A DNA stretch of 64,000 nucleotides. It comes from Hevea brasiliensis. Its lineage: Eukaryota; Streptophyta; Magnoliopsida; Malpighiales; Euphorbiaceae. Of this stretch, positions 34,135 to 43,911 are shown piece after piece. Position numbers and translations under genes: made by a program. The stretch spans positions 2,412,559 to 2,476,558 of the forward strand of contig NW_026614695.1 of the NCBI RefSeq assembly GCF_030052815.1, given 5' to 3'. Position 1 is the first letter of the stretch; each line of letters opens with the position of its first letter. Under the pieces are notes generated by a model. It saw only the letters and a list, made by a program, of their open reading frames with translations, was not told the DNA's origin and ran no database searches.

Positions 34135-35167
34135 CGAGGCCGAGGTCAGAGAGCTGAAGCCCGCGTTCTTCGCCGGTAACCAGCCGCATCATCCAATGAT
34201 GCAGTTCGGCCATCACCGCATCTAAACAGGAGAACTTCTGATTGGCCGCCTGATCCTTTAGCTCCATTACCATTGCGCCCTCTTCCCTACTCAGGGCGAT
34301 GTGCTTCGGAAGTGATGGGCCCAGATGCAGCCAGCTACGTGGGAAACCCTCAAAACCGTTCGGAATCTTGCTCCTCAGAATAAAGAAGCGATTCTTCCAA
34401 TTCTTCAGTGAGGAGGGCAGATCGGTAAAGAGCCCACAATGCGGTTTCGCCTGAAAGAACCAGTACTCATCGTCCTTTCGACGAGTTAGCCTATGTAGCT
34501 CAGCGAACACCTTCGCTGTAGGACTGAGTCCCTTAGCTCGGCAGAGGCCTCTGAAGGCTACCAGGATCCGCCATGAGTTCGGATGTACTTGGGCTATACA
34601 TACTTGGTGGAATTTCAGAACTTCCTTGAAGAAGTCATCAAGAGGAAACCGCAGCCCGGCTTTTAATTGCTCTTCGTATATCATGATCATATCATTTTCT
34701 TCGAAGAAGTGATCGGCTCGGAGATCGCCATGACATCTGATAAGCTCGTATGAATCGGTCCGAAGGTTGTATTCTTGGCTAATCGACTGCAGATCGGTTT
34801 CTTGAAGGATTGACGGCAGCTCATCCACGGGAAGGTTTTCTCTCCCTGAGGAATGCATTCGTCTTGAGGGTGCCGCTTGACCACGGGCTGAAACGGAGGT
34901 CGTAGGAGGTTAAGATTGCCCTGTAACACCCTAGGCAAATCCCACATCGGCAAAACACGGGAGAGATGCTAGGTTTATAAGTTGGTGGTTCGTAACTCCT
35001 AGTGACGCATTTTAAAACCGTGAGGGCTTCAGCCCAGAGTGGACAATATCACTAGTGGGCCGGGCCATTACATGCCCGCTTGGTCTGACCACTTCGACTT
35101 CATCTGACGACCACGAGACATGGACGGAAGGGGGGCTCGCCGCTCTCTGACCCTCGGCGCCGCTCAT
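34135..35167 (-). pseudogene. Antisense LTR gene, exon 1: putative gypsy-type transposase-like domain
   Basis: The ATG at 35167 opens MSGAEGQRAASPPSVHVSWSS. Without the TRIM-like insertion and one TSD copy, 51 codons join in frame to the open stretch from 34858. That stretch contains LRFPLDDFFKEVLKFHQV, AQVHPNSWRILVAFRGLC and DDEYWFFQAK. These blocks resemble the plant family catalogued as 'putative gypsy type transposon' (PF04195-like), often seen as antisense ORFs in Tat-clade elements. This copy is broken by the insertion at 34922-35072 and by a GAA-to-TAA change near codon 34. The family's biochemical function is not known to me. Confidence 0.7.
34922..35072 (+). mobile_element. TRIM-like solo LTR (151 bp) in element C 5' LTR
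   Basis: Begins TGTAACACCC, ends GGGCCATTACA, and is flanked by TGCCC at 34917-34921 and 35073-35077. The other LTR of element C lacks it, giving an empty site at about 53992. It contains TCCCACATCGG and GGGCTTCAGCCC. Length, TG/CA ends and the 5-bp duplication fit a solo LTR of a terminal-repeat retrotransposon in miniature; a MITE is less likely without inverted repeats. Orientation is assumed. Confidence 0.8.
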
Positions 35168-35320
35168 TTTCAAAGAAAAGAGAGAAATTTAACTAAGAGA
35201 AAGATCAAAACCCTTACCGGAGTGTGATCGGTGTCGGAAGAACTTGAAGAAACGAGAGAATTTTGGAATCGCTCGCGAGGTGCTGAAAATGACATAAGAG
35301 AACAACTGGCTGACCCTTCT

Positions 35321-35330
35321 CTTATTTATA
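35321..35330 (-). promoter_or_regulatory. TATA-like box of antisense LTR gene
   Basis: The minus strand reads TATAAATAAG about 155 bp upstream of the antisense ATG at 35167. The other LTR keeps TATAAATA at 54251-54244, also upstream of its ATG (54088). Position and conservation suggest a promoter for the antisense transcript. Confidence 0.55.
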
Positions 35331-35584
35331 CCCGTTTGAGCATTCAATGCTCACAGTGTCCCATGCGACGCATCGGTTAGCGAAATTCGCCAGCTTTTCT
35401 GACACGTCGCAAGAACATTTTAGAAACTCCATAAATAAATAAGGGGAGATTGGCTAGTTAAAGATTGGCAAATTAAGGTAGATGTTCAGAATTACAGATC
35501 GGTTAAGGGCTATTCAGTTAGGAATCAGATCGGATATGCACATTAGAGATCGGAAAATAACCAATGCAGTAATTAAATGATAAT

Positions 35585-35720
35585 TGTTAAAATAAAATTT
35601 TATTTCATTTCCAAAAGGTCAGATTACATCATTTGGGCGATCTCAAGAGATCGGATTACATCGTTAAGGACCTTTAAAGGTCAGATTACATCATTTGGGC
35701 GATCTCTAGAGATCGGCAGT
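35585..35720. repeat. Palindrome-rich block in element C 5' LTR
   Basis: Two copies of a ~70-bp unit carrying GGTCAGATTACATCATTTGGGCGATCT. It includes the perfect palindromes CGATCTCTAGAGATCG (35700-35715) and GACCTTTAAAGGTC (35669-35682), plus the near-palindrome CGATCTCAAGAGATCG. The 16-bp palindrome is intact in the other LTR (54621-54636). It lies upstream of the antisense TATA-like box. Confidence 0.8.
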
Positions 35721-36924
35721 ACATCCTACCTAGCAGGAACCTATGTCAAAGCCTAGTCTCGTGGCTGAATCAAAAGATGTGTCTGATCAGAAAGCCAGAC
35801 ATAGGCGGCGGATAGATGTACAGCTCAGATGGAGTGACTATGACTCTCATGAGGATGAGGAGTCGTCGTCAAAGTCATCGACCAGAACCGAGCTGCAGTC
35901 GGGACGCCCGATATGGTGAGGAGCCAAATGAACTTCAAAGGGCAGTCACCGATGTTAAGCGGGAAATTAGCAGTCTTCTCGCCCGAAATCGGCTCACCGA
36001 TTATATCGGTAGATCGACCCGAGATCGGTATGATCGATATTTTCGATCTTGATCGGTAAATTAGTCCGGTTCTCTCACTGTCATCAAATATGGTTATCAT
36101 GATTTTCCGATCACCGGGGTCGTAAATTTTTAGCCGGGGAGCTAAGAGAATAGTCGAAAAAAGATCAAAAGCAGTCACCATGGCCAGAATGTTACCGGAG
36201 AAATTTGAATGGAAGAAGAGAGAAATGGAAGGAGGAAGGAATGAAATGTGGGAGAAATTCCCCGATTGAGGCATATATATATGGGGGGGGGTCTGAGCAT
36301 TTATTACTAGCGAAAATCGAAGCGGATGCCTCGGTAACCGAAGGAATAAATGCTTTGACTGAATCAGCCCGGATAGAGGAGAAGGTGCTGGAATGGGAGA
36401 GATCGGGAGAGGGGCCCGACATGAGAGATCGGAAAAAGGTCATAATGGAAAGATCAGAAGGGATGGGAGATCGGAAAGTAAGGAGAGGATGAGACAACTT
36501 TCAATAACTGTTGTCATAATCAGGGCCGAGGTAGTTAAAGTGTTGCAGACGAGATCAAATCTCCACCGCATGCCTCATTTGCAGAATCGCCCACATTACT
36601 GATAGGAGACAGGACATTTCATTACAGTCCTGTATATCTCGATCTCCACCGTTGATCTTACCTGTAAGGACAAGTCTGTAGCCCTTGGATCAAAGAGAAG
36701 ACGACAAGACCAGCGCCTTTTATTCCCAGCTCTCGGATCTCCCTTGACAATAAGATTTTGAACCGTTGGATTAGAAAAGAGAAAGGACAAATATTCTGAA
36801 TAAGATCTCAGTCGTCCATTTTGATTCTCTTCAATTCTCAGGCATCAGATCATGTCCTTTAAAATCCAAACCTTCCATCTCCCTCAGAGAAAATCCTGAC
36901 CCTTCATTGGGAGCACCCGTTCCC

Positions 36925-36932
36925 TATAAATA
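36925..36932 (+). promoter_or_regulatory. Sense LTR TATA box of element C
   Basis: TATAAATA preceded by CCC and followed by CCTGCATGCAATAC, a common plant core-promoter layout. It is conserved at 55852-55859 in the 3' LTR. A transcription start about 30 bp downstream would place the U3/R border near 36960. Confidence 0.65.
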
Positions 36933-37919
36933 CCTGCATGCAATACTATTGAGAAAAAGAAAAAAAGGGTGGTGATTATAGTGGAAAGGCTCTGAAATTT
37001 GATTCAGTCTTGCTACTCTGCTATTTTTAAGCTTTCAAAATAGGGAAACTTCAGAAACCAGTTTTCTAAAGTATTCCCGTTGAAGGAGTGTTGAACACTG
37101 AAACTCTTTATTTTCAGTTTGTTCATTACTCTGCGATCCCATCTCTCAGTTTCAGTTTTGTCTTCATATCCACTTTTATTTTCCAAGCTCAATCTCATTC
37201 AAACCCGGTTACTGTCATTTCGGTTCGACTGCATTTTAACTTGGTATTCTTTATTTCAAGGCAAGCATTAGTCCCCAGACTATTAGCGCATAGCTCTACT
37301 ATATTTGTGACTCCATAGTTAGCTCAATAGATTCAACTCCCCACAGGTGAGCGTCTGAACCGTTGTTTTATCAAGCTTTTTTTATTTTTCTTTGTTTTCA
37401 TGCTCGTAATTTTCGTCAAGTTTATGTCATGTTAAAGAGTTCCACGAGGGTGGTTATTCTCTTGAGTTTACCTTTTTGTTCATCAGTTCATGTTATTTAT
37501 TTTTAGCCTTTATTAACTTCAAATGTAGGTGTTTTGGTCACGAGTAACGTATAGGTAGTTTGATAAAATGTTGGTAGCTGTATCTTAACACGAGAGTTTC
37601 TTTAAAATAATAAAAGTTTGGATAATAAATCAGAGGAAAATTATGAAGTCGAACCACTAGACTAGCTCAGAAGATAACTGGGTATAGTGGGGGATCGAAG
37701 TAAGATCGGATCCCAGACTAGCAAACGAAAGAGATCGAATATTGCCTGTCGAAAGGTACTGGTAAGGCGATCACATAGGAGATCGGTAAAAATTCAGTCT
37801 GGTATCCCCTACCTAGTTATAAGGTACCAATGGGTTAAGAGAAGCCTTATTCGGGTTCTCAGCGTCTTCGGATGCCAGAACCCTTAGTCTAAGGTCCTTG
37901 CGATATACGATCGTAATTA

Positions 37920-38450
37920 AATCTCAAGAGGTCGGGGGAGAGTTCTTACCCGATCCTCATTCAAACAAAAAAATAGGAGATCGGAGGAGAGTTCTTATCC
38001 GAGATCCTTTATTAAAACTCTAAAATTGCATATTAAAAGAGGTCGGAGGAGAGTTCTTATCCGATTCTCAATCAAAAATTTCAATAAATATTAAAGAGAT
38101 CGGAGGAGAGTTCTTATCCGATTCTCAATCAAATTTTAAATACTCAAAGAGATCGGAGGAGAGTTCTTATCCGATTTTCAATCAAAATTTCAATAAATAT
38201 TAAAGAGATCGGAGGAGAGTTCTTATCCGATTCTCAATCAAATTATAAATATTTAAAGAGATCGGAGGAGAGTTCTTATCCGGTCCTCAATCAAAATTTT
38301 AATAATTATTTAAAGAGATCGGAGGAGAGTTCTTATCCGATTCTCAGTCAAATTTTAATAAATATGGGGAGATCGGAGGAGAGTTCTTATCCGAGATTCC
38401 TCACTCAAATTTTAAACAGATTATCCCTAGAGATCGGGAGAAGCTTTTAC
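37920..38450. repeat. ~55-bp tandem repeat in U5 part of element C 5' LTR
   Basis: About ten copies built on AGATCGGAGGAGAGTTCTTA followed by TCCGATTCTCAATCAAATTT and a variable AT spacer. The array is repeated with small differences in the 3' LTR (56850-57400). It would be transcribed as the 5' leader. Confidence 0.9.
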
Positions 38451-38893
38451 CCGGATTCTCTCAAATCCAAACTAAAATGGCACAATACGCAAAGTAACCC
38501 TCTAAACAAAACCGCTACGCAACACCAACTCACTAAGGGTCGTCTCATGTACTTATGTATCTGGGTAACCTGAAATAGTGAAAAATCAAATATTCCCTTT
38601 TATCAAAGGGATTGACATCATCATTCTAACCCCCTAACTTCCGATTTTAACTTATAAAGAGCATAATATTAAATCTGTTTACCCTCGTGGAGGGACGAGG
38701 CGGGGTGCCTAACACCTTCCCCGCCCGTATATGGACCCCGAACTTAGAATCTCTGTTTTTGAAGTGGTTTCTTTTAATATATTTTCGCGAATGGTTTTCT
38801 TTAATTTCCCTCAAAATTAAAGTGGCGACTCCTCACTCTTTCCCACTTCGGTGAGTGTTCGTCCAGGCGACTGCAAAATATCTTGCGACAGCT

Positions 38894-38908
38894 TGGCGAC
38901 TCCACTGG
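38894..38908 (+). promoter_or_regulatory. Element C primer binding site (tRNA-Arg type)
   Basis: TGGCGACTCCACTGG begins three bases after the LTR end at 38890. This motif is the PBS of Ogre/Tat elements, which are reported to prime from arginine tRNA; it differs from the methionine-type PBS of the other elements here. Confidence 0.8.
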
Positions 38909-39766
38909 AGACTCTATTTCACCTTAACCCCGGATTAGAGGTCCAAAAGCAAATTTAATTTTATGCTCAATCTATAGTTAGGTGGGTTTAATTTACAAAA
39001 TTCGAAAATCTCAATCTATAGTTATGTTATTTTTACTAACCATTTTGCTTATCTCGATTATCTTATTCCCTACAGCACTCTTCGTCTAAAAAAAAAAAAG
39101 AAAGAAAAAGAAACTCCCCGTACTGGGAAGAGGTAAAGGTGTCCCTTCACACACTGAACATTCACACAATGTCCTCATACACTCCAGCCCTATACCCGGG
39201 CTTTCTTACCCTTTTAGGAAGATAGGAGGGAGTCATGTAGCGGTACCCGTGGGTTTTACCCCGTTTGTATCCGTGAAGGCTTCTGCTTAGATTGAAAATC
39301 GTTCTATTTACTGTGATACCCGTGGAACTCTCCCGTTAGTATCATGGTGATGGAATGGGGCTCTACTATTTATAGTAGGGGCAATTTGGGAACCTGTGGC
39401 TTTTAAAAAAATTAGACCTTGAGCTAAACTATCACAATAGCTGGAAGCTGTAGCAAACTACCTCATAAGATAGAACTATCCAATTAGGTAGCACCTATTC
39501 GGTACTAGGATTCTCCCTATTATAGGACAAAAGGGACATACTTACTCTTACCTTATTCTGTTTATGTTTTCTTATGTTCTTATTTTTTAGGGTAATCTTG
39601 GATCATACTGTTAGGAGGATTTACACATTTTCCTACTTTGACAAATGTGTGGATGTTCCCTTACTAACAATATAATTCAAAATTACCTGAATTTATCCTG
39701 CTAACAAGTTTCCTCCACAGGCATCACCGAGTTAGGGTCTGTAAAAGAATAAACATCATTTTTAAC
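38909..39766 (+). other. Element C leader between PBS and ORF1
   Basis: About 860 bp without a supported gene. It holds a purine/A-rich run at 39089-39116 and a pyrimidine-rich splice-acceptor-like sequence TTTCCTCCACAG ending at 39720, 46 bp before the ORF1 ATG. Confidence 0.7.
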
Positions 39767-41680
39767 ATGGCATCCTCGGGTCAGTCGGCGGAAGAAGTTC
39801 CTAGACAAGAACAAAATGCTAAACCGTGGTCCAGACCGCCTCATAGTTCATTGCCCCCGCAAAGTGATGTCACCAGGGTAGATACTAGCCCGTTACCTCC
39901 ATTGGACCTAAGCAAAGTCGAGGTTAGGATGACCGGTCTCGAGGGTCAATCTAATGATTGGAGGTCGCTTCCCGATCACGTCATGGGACAATTTGAGGAA
40001 AAATATGGGAGGATTGCGACCTTGATATGAGTCAAAGTCCAAGTTTTGGCATTAAAGGCCATGCTGTCGGTTTGGAATCCCAAGTATGGGGTGTTCTCCT
40101 TCAATGACATCGATACGACCCCTACTATGGAAGAATATCAGGCATTGCTAGAAATTCCTTATGCGGCGCAGAATCGGATCTACCTACACCTTGAGCATAG
40201 GCAGACCTGGAAATGGTTTGCACATATGTTGGGGATTCCCCCGGAAGAAGCAAAGGCGAGAAACTGTCAAAGGAAACACGCGTGGATGGTATTGGACTTA
40301 CCTCAAGAAGTGGTTGGATCGATACATCCAAGATGAACAATGGGAGCAAGCTTCATTGGCACTTGCTTTGGGGATCTATGGCCTGATCTTGTTCCCTGGG
40401 CCTTCGGGAATTATAACCTACAGTGTAGCGGAAATGTTTTGGGCTATAGAAAAACAAAAGATCAACCCAATACTGGCAATCCTTGCAGAGACTTTATTGA
40501 CTCTTACTTACTGCAGATAACAAGGCAAGGGATCCATTAAGTGCTGTCCTCAATTGCTGCACCTCTGGATCATCAGCCACATGTGCCCTATAGAGACAAA
40601 GGGGTTAACTTGGTATCTTGACCAGCCTCTTATTGAGAAGATGACTAGATTAGTAATCAGCCCAAAGGATGAGCTGCACTGGCAAGAACGAATTCTAAGC
40701 TTCAACAGCCATGACTACTGTTGGAAGAAATTGTGGACGTCGGGTCAACCCATTTTGTTCAGCATAGGGGGTAATCATTCAGTATCCCTAATCGGAGTGA
40801 CTGAATACACCAGTTACATTCCAGCATTGGTAATGAGATAGTTCGGCTAAACCCAGTCCGCAATCAGTATTGAAGAATACCACCAAGGTCATTTCTATCA
40901 TGAGCTCGATAATGAAGAAGAATTGAAAATAGCTCGCAAATCCTGGGAAAACGTCACTATGATGGAAAGGTCGCCTAAAGGTCCGAGTGCCACAGGCAAT
41001 TATCTTAAATGGAGGGCTAGCAGGGATTAAGGACACCTAACTGCAGATCCAACCGAACTCGAAGGTAGCGACCCCCGTCGAAACATCCTTTTAGAAGAAG
41101 CTAGCGCTCGTTTGGCCAACTCTCTACAAAAGGCGGATACTGAAAATTGGCAATTACAAGAACGAATAAAACAGTTGGAGGACCAACAGCAGATCTTCAA
41201 AAGAAAAGTAAGAAGGCTCAGGGAAGAGGCAATGACTGAAAAGACAGAGTTTGAGGGGCAAGAAACACGATGGGAAAAGGAAAAGATCTCTCTAAAAGCT
41301 ACAATGAGAGAGGCAGAAGTCTGGAATAGCAAGCTCCAAGAGAAAGTGGAATACTAAGAGATACTCATGGAAGAGTACAAACGAGAGGGGAAAAAGACGA
41401 AGCTTGAACTGAAGGAGCAAGCACAGCTTATCAATGATATTCTGAGAGAATGTGCTAAAGAAAAAAAGGGAAAAGAAAGACAAGCCACTCTCTATCAAGA
41501 GCTAAAAGAAAATGTGACCAGTTGGAGAGAATGATAGCGTAGGAGAAACAAGAACTCTTGCCGGAATCCGAATATGCCTTGAAAATGTTCGACCCTACCA
41601 AACAAGAAGAGAGACTTTATGAATATCTCAGGAAATGTCATCACATTATAAAGAGTCTTCCTGAGCCTAGGCTAATGTAA
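39767..41680 (+). pseudogene. Element C ORF1, Ogre-type extra ORF upstream of gag
   Basis: The ATG at 39767 opens MASSGQSAEEVPRQEQ. After a stop at 40028-40030, the same frame reads VLALKAMLSVWNPKYGVFSF, NDIDTTPTMEEYQALLEIP and TWKWFAHMLGIPPEEA. A frameshift near 40290 leads to QASLALALGIYGLILFPGP. These blocks resemble the plant domain catalogued as DUF7745, found in Ogre ORF1. A C-terminal coiled coil (about 41095-41520) has LLEEASARLANSLQK and KQLEDQQQIFKRKVRR heptads, and the last codons end at 41680 (SLPEPRLM). At least five stops or frameshifts are present. The function of ORF1 is unknown; it sits on the sense strand between PBS and gag. Confidence 0.8.
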
Positions 41681-42113
41681 AGAATGCTATGTATGAACTA
41701 TTCGGTTAATGGATTAACTTTGAGCCATTGTTTAGCATAATTGTGAATGAATAGCATGACTCTTGTAGGAATCGCCCTCGCTAGGGTTATGTGAAAAGTT
41801 GAATGCGCCATATGGACAAGTATCATAGATACGCATTCAATCCAGTCATTCATCGTCAGACTATCGAACGACGCCATGATAAAATTGATGCAATTATTCT
41901 TCTGCAGATTTCATTCTCGGCTTTCGGATGCCACCATATCCTTTGTCCAAACCAGGACCCTTTTAATTTTTAACAAAATTCAAAATTCACTAAAAGACTT
42001 CTTTTTTTTACTCCCTACAGAAAATCAACATTGCTTCAAGCAAAGCAAGCCTGACCAGACACACAGTTCAACCAAGACAAGTGTACTTAACAACGTCACG
42101 AATAAGAAGGCTA

Positions 42114-43778
42114 ATGGAAGATCAGGAGCAAGTCCAAAACCTACAAGGACAAGTGTCTGAGTTAAAAGACCAGGTCTCAGAGCTCATGAGACTAATGAGG
42201 GAGGTGTCCCAAAATAAGCCTGCCTCAGAGCCCAACTTGCCACTACCTCCCCCACCTCCTAAAACGGTTGATTCTCATCATGCTTCAACCTCTTTTACCT
42301 TCCAGCCACCTATCCCGGATCCGACAATCACTGTCAATCCAACCCCCCTAAATAATGACCCACCCTTCTCCTATTACCCGGCTGTCCCAAATGCCGAGCC
42401 ACACCCTTCAATCCTGATCCCTCCGGTTCATTCAGCCCCTCATTTCCCAACTGGGGGAATATCTCATGTAGTAGGAGGAGAAAATAAGACAAGAGAAAAT
42501 GAGAAGTTATCTGCTCTAGAAGAGAGATTAAGAGCAATAGAGGGACTGAACATGTATGGTTCAGTTGATGTGGCATCACTGAGATTGGTGCCAGATGTGG
42601 TGGTGCCGCCCAAGTTCAAAGTCCCGGACTTCGACAAATATACCGGGAATTCAGATCCCTGCATTCATCTAGCTACTTACATTGCAAAAATGTCCGCCCT
42701 GACAGAAGACGATAGACTCCTGGTTCACTTCTTTCATGAGAGTCTCTCCGGGGCAGCCCTGAGATGGTGTATTCAGTTGGACAGGAGCAAATTGCGCTCC
42801 TGGAAAGATTTGGCCGACGCTTTCCTGAAACAATACAAGTTCAACTGCGACATTGCCCCCACAAGGAGAGACCTCCAAAATCTGGTGCAGAAAGACAAGG
42901 AAAGTTTCAAAAAGTATGCCCAGAGGTGGAGAGAAAAGGCAGCAGAGGTGTATCCTCCGGTTACTGATAATGAGCTTTGCTCCCTGTTCATTGAGACACT
43001 GAAAGCTCCATATTTCAATTTGATGATTGGAAACACCTCCAATAGCTTCTCGGACATCATTCAAGCTGGCGAGAGAATCGAAGCTAACCTCAGGTTAGGA
43101 TGATTGCAGGAGATGATTGAGAATCCTGCAAAGAAGACTGCCAGTTTTGGCAAAAAGAAGGAAGGTGATGTGCACTCCATCACCCGACAGAATACCCAAT
43201 CTTCATTCCCACAAAACAGTTTTCGGCCATATCCACCTTCTCATGGCCTAACAATTGCGAACATTCCACCCCCTTTCCCAAATTATCCTCATCCATGCCC
43301 ACAGTATCCGCCACCAATAACTTACCAGCCTAGACCACCTCCTCAACCTACTCAACCCAGACCACCCTAAAATAACCCAAGACCACAAAGAAACCCTGAT
43401 CCACCTCTTCCCTTCCCACTCAATGAAATATACCGATACCTTATCGCTCTAATCAGAAATGAGTGGTTAAAAATCGAAGGGAATGGCTCCACTCCCAATG
43501 TCACCTCAAACCCATTGCCCAATCATGGTATGGGTAATGGCGTAAATATGATAGACTCAGATGAAGAAAGGTCAACCTTGGAGGTAGATCAACTGATTCC
43601 TCACTTTGAGGAAATTTTTACAATGGCAGTGAGGGAAGGTTACCTCTACCCTCAAACACCAGAGTCTGAAGATAATGCAGGATGCCCCTATCACGGAGGA
43701 GCAGCTAAACACGAGCTGCAAAATTGTTGGAAGTTCAAACAAGAGGTCCGGAACTTGCTGTCCCTCAAAATTCTATGA
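42114..43778 (+). pseudogene. Element C gag
   Basis: The first in-frame ATG (42114) gives MEDQEQVQNLQGQVSELKDQ, a short coiled coil, then a proline-rich linker. The capsid domain is FKVPDFDKYTGNSDPCIHL, ALRWCIQLDRSKLRSWKDL and FLKQYKFNCDIAPTRRDLQ. One frame runs to 43778 except for stops at 43101-43103 and 43368-43370. The C-terminal knuckle-like block GCPYHGGAAKHELQNCWKFK is the Tat/Ogre-type zinc motif. This is the structural protein that would package element RNA. Confidence 0.9.
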
Positions 43779-43911
43779 TGCCAAGCAAGGTCGAAAATGG
43801 AAGGCAGAGTAAATACAGCCAGATTCGACCAAAATGCCTCCACCTCTAGTCCCAGAATGACCTTCTCTGACCCAGCATCATCACCACCAGTAACAATCAT
43901 TCGAACCCCGC

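Larger units (their letters stand above)
32644..38890 (+). repeat. Element C 5' LTR (6247 bp)
   Basis: Closely similar to 51846-57821. The length difference comes mainly from a 151-bp TRIM-like insertion here (34922-35072) and a ~110-bp deletion in the other LTR (around 53127). From left to right it carries the antisense gene (33173-35167), a palindrome-rich block (35585-35720), a sense TATA-like box (36925), and a ~55-bp tandem repeat in the presumed R-U5 part (37920-38450). Confidence 0.93.

Noticed and set aside
34922..35072. 5S rRNA-carrying Cassandra-type TRIM
   Set aside because: The ends fit a TRIM, but I see no 5S internal promoter boxes and the length is shorter than Cassandra LTRs.
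35816..36492. Plus-strand open frames in element C LTR (arginine/serine-rich, 78 and 95 codons) repeated in the other LTR
   Set aside because: No recognisable motif. The frames are short, and their residue bias follows the GATCGG-rich sequence; the copy in the other LTR is different or broken.
37088..37318. Hydrophobic 76-codon open frame just downstream of the sense TATA box, present in both LTRs of element C
   Set aside because: It looks like a signal-anchor peptide but lies in the probable R/U5 leader of pyrimidine-rich sequence, with no supporting motif; T-rich DNA gives such frames by chance.
37920..38450. CRISPR-like regularly spaced repeat
   Set aside because: The units are contiguous tandem repeats with degenerate AT spacers, not identical repeats with unique spacers, and the context is a plant retrotransposon LTR.
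38891..38893. Alternative LTR end of element C beyond 38890
   Set aside because: The partner LTR ends TTGTGACA followed at once by the ACTAC duplication, which fixes the LTR end at the CA of TTGCGACA.
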